A stretch of DNA of 64,000 bases, taken from assembly GCA_963377175.1 (NCBI GenBank), contig CAUJNA010001005.1, positions 1 through 64,000 of the forward strand, in the 5' to 3' direction. Origin of the DNA: Effrenium voratum. Lineage: Eukaryota; Sar; Dinophyceae; Suessiales; Symbiodiniaceae. A model generated the notes under the pieces. The model worked only from the letters and a program-made list of their open reading frames with translations, did not search any database and was not told the origin of the DNA. The translations under genes were made by a program, and so were the position numbers. This document shows, piece by piece, positions 19,251 through 26,763 of the stretch. Each line of letters starts with the position of its first letter. Within the stretch, counting starts at the first letter, position 1.

Positions 19251-21898
19251 GCACGACGTACTTCTTCATGAACAGAGGAGAAGCGGAAGGAAGTGGCGCG
19301 ATTGACACGCGAAGGACTCCAGTCTACCACATCGTCGAAGTGCCAGGAGAAATCGAGAGAATGGGGGAGATGACCCCTACGGACTCCTACTATGAGCAGT
19401 TGCATGGGCATTTGAGGAAGAAATATCCGAAGGCCGACCCTCATTTGCTTGACCACTTGATTGCTCTAGAGGCGTTCTTGGACAAGTCGATCGTCTTTGG
19501 CTTCAGCTATGGTCTCTCAAAGGCTGAAATTGCGGTCATGCAAGGAAAGCTTTTGGGACATCACCTCTCCCGTGGCGGTGTCAAGGCCGATCCGGAGAGG
19601 AGCCAGGCGGTGAGGGATTTCCCGCCTTTACGTGAAAAACTGCACATTCAACAGTTTCTGGGATGCGGAAATTGGTTGAGAGCGTATTTGCCCGTGGAGT
19701 ACGGTCATGCTGCGAAGATCCTGAATGCCTATCAGAAGCCGGGTGCAATCTTTCCGGAAGGCGGCTTGGGATCAGCGAATACGGATGGGTGCAAGGCTGT
19801 GAAGGCCATCAAGCGGATGATGACGGAGCAGATTGAGCTCTCGATCTTTGATGAGGCGACCGCCATAACCGGTGAATGTCCGTTGGAACAGATCGCCGAC
19901 GCGTCTGGGATCGCGGTCGGAGGTACAGTACTCCAGATGAGTAGGGATCGGACTAAGATGAAGGTCCTCCTCACTCACAGTAAGAGCCTAACACCTCCTC
20001 AACAGGCGTGGCCTCCTCTCATCCAAGAAGCGTTTGCGCAGCTTGAAGTGAAGCGTGCTTCGAGGAAAGTCCTAGGGACGATCCGGGCCATCTGTTGGAC
20101 GGACCATGCGAATCTGACCAGAGCTCAAGGGTCGGACATCGGAGGAGATGTGAAACTTCTCAGATGGGTGGCCGAGATCATAGCGGATGGTTCGGAGATT
20201 CGGTCGCTAGCAGGCCGTACAGCCAAGTTGGGCGATGGATTCAGCAGGAATCCGAAAGGACGTGATGAGCTCCTGGAACAGAGGACGCTGGACGTGCGCG
20301 GGCTCTCCGGGCAGCTTAGAGGATTCGATCTGGATGCCTATCCGGATGAGATGCCGGAGGGACCAGTGCCTTGGGCGGTGGGCGACCACGCCCTCCCAGG
20401 TGGGCATGAAGACGTTGCGTACGTCGGTAGCCTTCATGGGCTTGTCGCTGCGAAGCTGAAGATCCTGGTCGCAGTGGACTATGAGAATGACGCTGAGAAA
20501 GCGCTTCAACGCGTTTGTGAAGAGTTTAAGATGCCTGAGTGGACGGTGACTGTTCACCCATGCTATGGAGCCTTCGAGGATGACGACGGAGTTTGGGCGC
20601 AGTTTGACGGGGCCACCGGTAGGTTGCAAGGAGACCGGAAGGTCAAGAGGGCTAGAGTCGACTTGTTGACTTCTGCCGCCAAGCTGGCCCGGGCCATTGC
20701 GGATTATGGGCCGGACTTCGTTGTTGGTTTCGGGCAAGGAGGAATCGTCGCAGGGATTCTGCGGTGGCCTCTGGTTTTGGAAGTGGTTCTGCAGGCTAGG
20801 AATCTGCAGAGAAAGGAAGCGCAGGAGATTTGCTTGGCGTGGGCTCGAGTGAAAGCCATTTGGGCAGTAGCCCCGCGGTGGTGGAGAACTAAACCTGAAG
20901 CCGGCCTCTTGAAAGCGGCCTGCCCGGAGTTGGCTCTGGAGTTTCCAGTGGAGCCGATCAAGGGCTATGCTTCGGTGCCAAAGGGCACCGTGAAGGACCA
21001 GGAAGTGAAACAGGTCGTGGAGGTGCTGAGAGTGCCGGAGATTGGGCGGATCAATAGTCAGAATTTGGCTGGTCTGGCCAGGGAGAAGGATAGAGAGATG
21101 TGGGAGCACGACGGGCTCTGTGCCTGCGGAAAGCGTACCTACGTTTTCAGCCGGTGCCCGACGTGCATCCGACGAGAGGCGCAAGATGCTGTAGTCGAAG
21201 CGCAGGAAAGGAAAGAACGCGAAGAACGAGGAGATCTTGAGGAACTGGACGGAGCTGCGCTGATAGAAGAAGTCGGAGCGGCATCCAATATGTGCGAACC
21301 GGACGGGACTACCGAGGTCGTCGGGATTAAGACAATCCACTCTTGGGGAGGCGGCAGCCTGCCGAAATCTGGATCTGGGGGCGCCAAGTGGACCGTCAAG
21401 ATGCCAGGCAAGGGCGGAATTCTGATGAAAGGACGCTGGGACAAGGGGCATTCGCCCGAAATCCCTCAGCTGTCCGGTGACCAGGTCGAAAAGTATCCGT
21501 ACCGGACTGTCTGGGCCGTTGAGCCGGACGGGACTGTATTGACGGTGCAAAACTGTTGCAAGGTCGGTTCTCTGGAGAGCTCTGAACCTGAATGGGCCCT
21601 CCAGGGGCTGAATTGGCACTGTCACAGGAGCGTGGTGAACGCTCAGTGCGATTCGGTATGGAAAACCGGAAGCAAGGAGATGAGTGCCAGATTCAACTGC
21701 CTGATCGGACTGATCGGAGTTCCCGTAGAGGTCGTGGCATGGAACGACGGCGACGGGCAAACGTCGGTCGGACACAGGCGGGATTTGGTTAGCAAAGGAC
21801 GCGGCAATGTCCTAGTCGGGTTTCAGCTCAGAAGCCCCGGGAATCACTGGGATCCGTTTGAGCTGGGCAAGAAGATCCGAGTGGAAGAGCAGATGTAG
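18926..21898 (+). CDS. Pol fragment: RT thumb/connection and RNase H
   Basis: Residues about 180-280 match the end of a Ty3/gypsy RT (KLLGHHLSRGGVKADPER, then FLGCGNWLRAYLP). Residues about 318-440 match the RNase H (ADASGIAVGGTVLQ, LTHSKSLTPPQQ, CWTDHANLT). RNase H removes the RNA strand from the RNA-DNA hybrid. No fingers/palm and no YxDD motif are found upstream of the thumb in this frame or its neighbours; that part lies 5 kb downstream. After RNase H come about 500 residues without a recognised domain, including a Cys-containing segment (CACGKRTYVFSRCPTC). The frame ends where the integrase frame takes over at +1. Confidence 0.8.
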   Translation: MGAWSLCRDDLLCGFVDWSQPDNVSDEREPGFLGVRCYREERTWARKHLVPRRALYSPIGAFNCPFNIGEARGKRITRFECEGSPEGVLEDDWRTVEDPHRDLGKPWVGTTYFFMNRGEAEGSGAIDTRRTPVYHIVEVPGEIERMGEMTPTDSYYEQLHGHLRKKYPKADPHLLDHLIALEAFLDKSIVFGFSYGLSKAEIAVMQGKLLGHHLSRGGVKADPERSQAVRDFPPLREKLHIQQFLGCGNWLRAYLPVEYGHAAKILNAYQKPGAIFPEGGLGSANTDGCKAVKAIKRMMTEQIELSIFDEATAITGECPLEQIADASGIAVGGTVLQMSRDRTKMKVLLTHSKSLTPPQQAWPPLIQEAFAQLEVKRASRKVLGTIRAICWTDHANLTRAQGSDIGGDVKLLRWVAEIIADGSEIRSLAGRTAKLGDGFSRNPKGRDELLEQRTLDVRGLSGQLRGFDLDAYPDEMPEGPVPWAVGDHALPGGHEDVAYVGSLHGLVAAKLKILVAVDYENDAEKALQRVCEEFKMPEWTVTVHPCYGAFEDDDGVWAQFDGATGRLQGDRKVKRARVDLLTSAAKLARAIADYGPDFVVGFGQGGIVAGILRWPLVLEVVLQARNLQRKEAQEICLAWARVKAIWAVAPRWWRTKPEAGLLKAACPELALEFPVEPIKGYASVPKGTVKDQEVKQVVEVLRVPEIGRINSQNLAGLAREKDREMWEHDGLCACGKRTYVFSRCPTCIRREAQDAVVEAQERKEREERGDLEELDGAALIEEVGAASNMCEPDGTTEVVGIKTIHSWGGGSLPKSGSGGAKWTVKMPGKGGILMKGRWDKGHSPEIPQLSGDQVEKYPYRTVWAVEPDGTVLTVQNCCKVGSLESSEPEWALQGLNWHCHRSVVNAQCDSVWKTGSKEMSARFNCLIGLIGVPVEVVAWNDGDGQTSVGHRRDLVSKGRGNVLVGFQLRSPGNHWDPFELGKKIRVEEQM

Positions 21899-22930
21899 GC
21901 CGACGATGGTCTTCGTCGTGAAGCCGAGCGAAGGCCCGCGGGGCGTGCTTGCCTACTTCTCCAAAAGGTGGGTGGTGGTTGATTACGCACACCCTGTCGG
22001 GCATATCTACAGCTTTGAAGATAGGAGTCGCCTTGCTGAAGAAGCAAAGGCCGCGGCGGGGATGTCGAACTTTGAAGTGACAGGCTGCCTGCGAGCGTCT
22101 TGGGTTGAGGCTCAATCCAAGGACCCCTCACTCGCGGAGTCACTCCGGAAGACTCCGGAAGGATACAAGAGGGCTGCAGACGGGATGCTTGAGAAGGAAG
22201 TCAGTCTGCCAGGCGGTGCAATGTCCACGGTGCCAATAGTGCCGAATGGAGTCGCTGCTAGCTCTGGAGTTACTTGGCGGAAGACGTGCTACCTCCAGTT
22301 CCATTGTGGAGTGTTCGGCGCGCATCGGTCGGCTGAGAAGACATATGCTCTCATGAAACGTGTGGTCTGGTGGGCCACGATGAAAGAAGATATCAACTCC
22401 TAGGTAAGAAAGTGCCTGACGTGCTTTAAGGCGAGGTCGAGGGCGATTAAAATCACCACGAAGCCGATGAAACCGGCGGCTGACTATTGCTGGCAAGAGG
22501 TGTCTGTCGATTGCGAGGGTCCCAACAAAGAGGATTACGCAGGGAATCGGTATTCCTTGACGTACATGGATTGTCTCTCGCACGCGGTTTACTTGGAGCC
22601 ACTCCGTGCCCTCAACCACGCTGAAGTTAGGCGCGCCTTCGCCAGGTGTGTCTTGCGTAGCAGGACGCTACCGACCTTGGTAGGTCCGCGATGTTCGCTG
22701 AATATTGCGCCCTCATCGGTGCGAGCGTTGTCAAAGATGTGGCGAGGGGGCACACCGACCATTGGGGCGACCTTCTCGTAGTTGTGGAGTACTGCATCGA
22801 CACGACCCCGGGTCCTCATGGCTATATGCCCAGAGACCTGGACAGAGCGTGGTCCCTGGGTGTGCCTCTGGAAAAGGACCTACTCAAGAGCACTTTAGAA
22901 TTTGAGCCGGAAGATTTTTGGCCAATATAA
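21858..22930 (+). pseudogene. Integrase, zinc-binding and catalytic core, disrupted
   Basis: The HHCC zinc-binding part (HCGVFGAHRSAEKTYALMKR...KCLTCFK) is interrupted by an in-frame TAG at 22401-22403, just before the Cys pair. The catalytic core begins with VDCEGPNKEDYAGNRYSLTY, giving the first Asp. At about 22680 the phase changes and the segment that should hold the second Asp is missing. The region that normally carries the catalytic Glu is also absent, and the frame resumes at DHWGDLLVVVEYCIDTTPG. As read, this integrase cannot have a complete D,D-E triad. Confidence 0.8.
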
Positions 22931-24686
22931 GGCTGTGAGCAAGGTCGTGAAAGACCATCTCACGAGCGCGAGCGAGGCCCGTGTAAGGCTCGCGAACCGA
23001 TACCGTCGCGAGGTGGACCTCAAAGTCGGGGATCGTGTGGTATGGCGTGCTCCGGGCCTGTCAGACCCGGGGGCGAAAGGGGGAGTGCCGTGGAAAAAGG
23101 GTCTAACCGGCCCTTGGGAAGTCATTTCGTGCAAAGGGAACAGATTACAGTTGGCCGGACCCGACGGCGCCCAACCTCTCGCAGCTCATGCCGAAGATTG
23201 CGTCTTGATCCCGGACGATGTGTGTGCCGACGCCAGAGATGAGATCCAATTTGATTACAGACTACAGTTGGCCGGACCCGACGGCGCCCAACCTCTCGCA
23301 GCTCATGCCGAAGATTGCGTCTTGATCCCGGACGATGTGTGTGCCGACGCCAGAGATGAGATCCAATTTGATTCGGATCCAGATGATTCGAGACCCAGCT
23401 TAGGTCAGATGATCAAAGGGGAAACTAAGCAGGTCGAGTTCACGATGAAAAGAAGAGGTAAGCAGTACGTCCTGAAGATTGGAGACATGATTGCGTTCAG
23501 AAAAGGATACGGTCCGAAGCTTTGCGCAATTGGACGGGTCACGTCAGTTGCGGTCTCGGAAGGAGTAGTGCACGTTCACAAGTATGCGCCGGAGATCGGC
23601 GGACTGCATGTGAAGTGGTGCCTTCTGTACTTGGACCAGCAAGGGCAAGAATCTCTGGCCCCGGAAGGAGGACGTCCTTGCGTAGAGGAAGTGAAGATGA
23701 GCTTGCTCATCACGAAGGTTGAGCTGAGCAGGGATGGAATCCTGCAAGCTTCATCTGCCAGGAAGCTTGACAAAGGAGGGTACCGCCTCGAAGAGCGGCC
23801 TCCGGCCCAGAGGGACCCGGAAAGGCGAGGGGAGCATGAGTACTCTGAGCCCCTGGACGACCTGGTCGGGATCCTCAAGGGCGGGAAAACAGAAAGTGGC
23901 GTGGGAGTGTTCGCCGCTGGGCCTTCGGATGGCTTCGCGAGAGAACAGAAAGCTGTCCTTGAATACCTTCGGAATGAAGGTGTGCCCCAGCACGGAGTTG
24001 ACTTCTTGGAGGTTTTCGCCGGACACGGTGGGCTCACTAAGGCCGCTAGGCGCCGTGGTCTGTTGGTTGGAGAACCCGTTGACCGGCTGTATAGAAGCTA
24101 CGGTCGGGATTGGGATCTGCGAAAGAACTCGGACCGGGCGCTCCTTGCTTGGTTGATCAGCAAGGTGATGAAACCGAAAGTCCTCCATGTGGGGGCGCCG
24201 TGTGAAAAGCTGAGCCGATTGGGCGAGCAGACCCCCTCGAGTGAGGATTTGGCTCTAGCAGAGTTTTCATGTGACCTGCTTAGCCACCAGGAGAAAGCGA
24301 ACGGCATCGGAACCCTTGAGAACCCTGTCGGGAGTTTGCTGTTTTCCCTTGAACTTTTCGTCAAGAGATTCGGGACCCTCGTTGAACCTAGGAGGCCTTG
24401 GGCCATGGTTCGGACCGACTCCTGTCAGTACAACATGACCTCGTTGGACGTGAGTGACGGATCGTTTGGAAACCCCGTTGAGAAAGGGCAGATATGGGTC
24501 AGCAACTCCGACCTGTCTGGGTTCTCTCTGAGGTGTAGGAAGCCGGACGCGCTTTTGAGGACTTTGCACCAACACCGGCAAATCCGAGGCTCGATGAAGA
24601 TAAGGGAAGACAATGAGCCCGGACTGGGGCCGAAGTGGGCAGGTGCAGGTAAGTTGAGTAGGGATCTACCCCGAAGAGTTGTGTGA
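22902..24686 (+). CDS. Integrase C-terminal GPF/Y-like module fused to C5-methyltransferase-like domain
   Basis: Residues about 40-75 resemble the integrase C-terminal module (GDRVVWR...GPWEVIS). A 117-bp tandem duplication then repeats 39 residues (about 82-160). From about residue 365 a cytosine-5 methyltransferase-like domain follows: motif I FLEVFAGHGGLTKAARRRG (SAM binding), a Pro-Cys motif VGAPCEKLSRLG (position of the catalytic Cys), and TLENPVGS (ENV-like motif VI). No clear target-recognition domain or motif X is visible, so the domain is compact and activity is unproven. Methyltransferase acquisition by retrotransposons has been reported in dinoflagellates. The next frame (RT) overlaps its end by 8 bases in the +1 phase. 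Confidence 0.75.
   Translation: MSRKIFGQYKAVSKVVKDHLTSASEARVRLANRYRREVDLKVGDRVVWRAPGLSDPGAKGGVPWKKGLTGPWEVISCKGNRLQLAGPDGAQPLAAHAEDCVLIPDDVCADARDEIQFDYRLQLAGPDGAQPLAAHAEDCVLIPDDVCADARDEIQFDSDPDDSRPSLGQMIKGETKQVEFTMKRRGKQYVLKIGDMIAFRKGYGPKLCAIGRVTSVAVSEGVVHVHKYAPEIGGLHVKWCLLYLDQQGQESLAPEGGRPCVEEVKMSLLITKVELSRDGILQASSARKLDKGGYRLEERPPAQRDPERRGEHEYSEPLDDLVGILKGGKTESGVGVFAAGPSDGFAREQKAVLEYLRNEGVPQHGVDFLEVFAGHGGLTKAARRRGLLVGEPVDRLYRSYGRDWDLRKNSDRALLAWLISKVMKPKVLHVGAPCEKLSRLGEQTPSSEDLALAEFSCDLLSHQEKANGIGTLENPVGSLLFSLELFVKRFGTLVEPRRPWAMVRTDSCQYNMTSLDVSDGSFGNPVEKGQIWVSNSDLSGFSLRCRKPDALLRTLHQHRQIRGSMKIREDNEPGLGPKWAGAGKLSRDLPRRVV
23146..23379 (+). repeat. 117-bp in-frame tandem duplication
   Basis: Bases from 23146 recur at 23263 with at least 109 of 111 positions identical. 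The frame is kept (39 codons). GATTACAG stands at both the start of copy 1 and the junction, consistent with slippage between short direct repeats. Confidence 0.95.
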
Positions 24687-26337
24687 ATCCTACTGGGTGT
24701 CCCTTGGTCCCACTTCCAAACAACTTGAAGTCAAGAAGTGTCACGGGGATGGACCCCTTTCGGAGTGGCTGAAGGAGCCACAGCAATTCGGTTGTTCTAT
24801 GCCTGTCGGATCGTCCGTCTTCGCCGTCCATCCTAGGAGTGCCGGCTCGGAAGAGGGCGCGGAGCCGCGGTTGCATGCCAACGCGGCCGCTGCCTCTCCC
24901 GAGGCCGATGTTCTTACCGGAGGGGAGTGGGAATCGGTTACGGCTGCGGAAAGGGAACGACTCGAGGCTGAACTTTTGAAGTTCTCCGAGGAAATGAGGA
25001 TCCATTGGGACGGTCTTGCTAAGAAAGGGGAATGGGATTCCGTGAAGTCCGACCTTTCTGTGTACCGACTCAGTGGTTCAAAGGTGACTGAGGACCCCAG
25101 GAGGACCCCTGAATACAGGGAACAGGTAGTAGAAGGGCTTCACTTCGGCAAGACTGCTGAAGCTAAGAGACCCTACTTGTCAAGTAAGGACGTAGTCAGT
25201 AGGAAAGCTGCTGCCTTCTGGGTAGAAGGGACCCCGCGAACGACCATCCGGGGAGTTTCGCACGATTGCATCCCTACTGGAGCTCCGGTCTCTAGTCAAC
25301 CTCACGCGTTGAGGGGTGAAGCCGCTGCTTGGGTTGATGAACAGCTCGAGAGTGAAGTTGCTAGAGGGCAGTTGGTTCGAGGCTCATCCCCTTGGGGCTC
25401 CGCGCCATTTCCGACCAAAGAGGCCCCTGAGCACAAGAAACAGCGGAAAAGGAGACTGGTTGTTGACTACCGTAGGGTAAATGCCCGTGTGAAGAGGTCA
25501 ACCTACTATTGCAGGCAAGCAAGTGACGTGTTGGCTTGCGCTGCTGGTTCGGCTTGGTTTTCCTTCGTTGATGCGGTGACAGGGTTCAACCAAGTTGCGA
25601 ACACTAGGAGAGCCATGGAAGTGCTCGCCATAGTATCCAGAAGCGGGAAGTTCCTGCCTTTGTGTTTGACCTTTGGACCCACCAATGGACCCGATGACTT
25701 CTGCTACACAGTAGATCGGGCGTTTGCCCCTGGAAGGAACCGGACCCTGAGGTATGGCAAACAGTGGTTGGCCTACGTGGATGACCTTACGGTTCGTACC
25801 GGGAAATGCCTTGATCAAAGGATTCTCACTGATGTTGAGTATGATGAGGAGATCCGTGCAGCTGCAAAGAAAGCAGGGGTTCAGGTAGCCCAGAAACCCG
25901 GGGAAGCTTTGGAGGCTTTGGGTTTCTCGAAAAGAGGTCTTGGGGACGAACTCCAGTCCAAACCAGAGACTGGGGAGAAAGGCAAGCATGATCCAGTGGT
26001 TTCAGATCACAATCATCCTACCCGGATGAGCTTGGTCCCATGGATTCATGCCGCTTATGCACTCCATATGGCTCGAATCAACCTGCTTGCACATGATAGG
26101 AGTTGCATTAGTTGGAGCATGCAATTTAGGCCATTCGGGCTTTGGAGGCAGTGCTTTTGTCGAGTGCAGCATTTGTGTGACTGTGTCAGCTATGGTGGAT
26201 GTCCGGGCTTTGTCCCGGCGCATGGTCAAAGCCCTGCGGCACGCGCCAGTGGGCGAAGGAGGCTGGCTCCCGGTGTCGTGGCTCGCGACCACGTACGGGT
26301 GCTCAGAAGCCGAAATTTTGGCTGCTGCTGGCCCTGA
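24679..26337 (+). CDS. Reverse transcriptase fingers/palm (YVDD), displaced
   Basis: Residues about 200-430 form a gypsy-like RT core: AWVDEQLESEVARGQLVRGS, the RRLVVDYRRVN box, FSFVDAVTGFNQV (first catalytic Asp), LTFGPTNGPDDFCYTVDRAF, and LAYVDDLTV at residues 364-372 (catalytic YVDD), then EALEALGF. It copies element RNA into DNA. The thumb and RNase H are not downstream; they are encoded 5 kb upstream, before integrase. The frame loses RT similarity at about 25990 and the last 110 codons overlap the following Tpt1-like frame. It is either a permuted Pol or part of a second element nested inside the first. Confidence 0.88.
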   Translation: MCESYWVSLGPTSKQLEVKKCHGDGPLSEWLKEPQQFGCSMPVGSSVFAVHPRSAGSEEGAEPRLHANAAAASPEADVLTGGEWESVTAAERERLEAELLKFSEEMRIHWDGLAKKGEWDSVKSDLSVYRLSGSKVTEDPRRTPEYREQVVEGLHFGKTAEAKRPYLSSKDVVSRKAAAFWVEGTPRTTIRGVSHDCIPTGAPVSSQPHALRGEAAAWVDEQLESEVARGQLVRGSSPWGSAPFPTKEAPEHKKQRKRRLVVDYRRVNARVKRSTYYCRQASDVLACAAGSAWFSFVDAVTGFNQVANTRRAMEVLAIVSRSGKFLPLCLTFGPTNGPDDFCYTVDRAFAPGRNRTLRYGKQWLAYVDDLTVRTGKCLDQRILTDVEYDEEIRAAAKKAGVQVAQKPGEALEALGFSKRGLGDELQSKPETGEKGKHDPVVSDHNHPTRMSLVPWIHAAYALHMARINLLAHDRSCISWSMQFRPFGLWRQCFCRVQHLCDCVSYGGCPGFVPAHGQSPAARASGRRRLAPGVVARDHVRVLRSRNFGCCWP

Positions 26338-26763
26338 GGGGAGTCCGGCAAGACGAGGTTCGTAACCGCGGACCTCGGGGGGACCACCTGCGTCAAAGCG
26401 CTGCAGGGCCATAGCAGTGCCACCGGAGTTTCAGTTCAGGAACTATATCCTCGAGCAGATCACGAGCATTTCACTGAAACGTACGGGCCCAACAACGTGC
26501 CGGACTTGATGCTCGCGCACGGGACTTTCGGGCGACACGTTGAGAGTATCCGGAGCGGTGGTTTGTTGCCTGGTGGAGGCACTACGGATCGTCAGACGAC
26601 GCATTTTGCCCTGACCACGCGAGGCGCTTTCTTGTACCCGTTGAATCTCATGCGGAGGAGTGCGGACGTTGTGCTGGTTGCATCTTTGGAAGCGATCCTT
26701 CACTTTGCACTGCGGAGCAGAAGGAGTTTACCTTACAGATCAAGCAGTGGATCCTGGCCAGCT
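26150..26763 (+). pseudogene. Tpt1/KptA-like RNA 2'-phosphotransferase domain
   Basis: Family proteins remove the 2'-phosphate left at RNA ligation junctions using NAD+, through an ADP-ribosylated intermediate. The N-lobe signature is ALSRRMVKALRHAP...EGGWLPVSWL (phase 2, about 26190-26290). After a phase change near 26345 come VKALQGHS, LMLAHGTFGRHVESIRSGGL and DRQTTHFALT (phase 1). After another change near 26700 comes AEGVYLTDQAV. The LRH pair, QGHS, HGT and Arg are present, but the Arg that usually precedes xxQGHS is Lys. Two frame changes make this copy non-functional as read. The order and spacing of motifs match the whole family fold, which makes chance unlikely. Confidence 0.7.

Noticed and set aside
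20207..21775. 522-codon minus-strand frame
   Set aside because: Antisense to the RNase H frame; no motif of its own.
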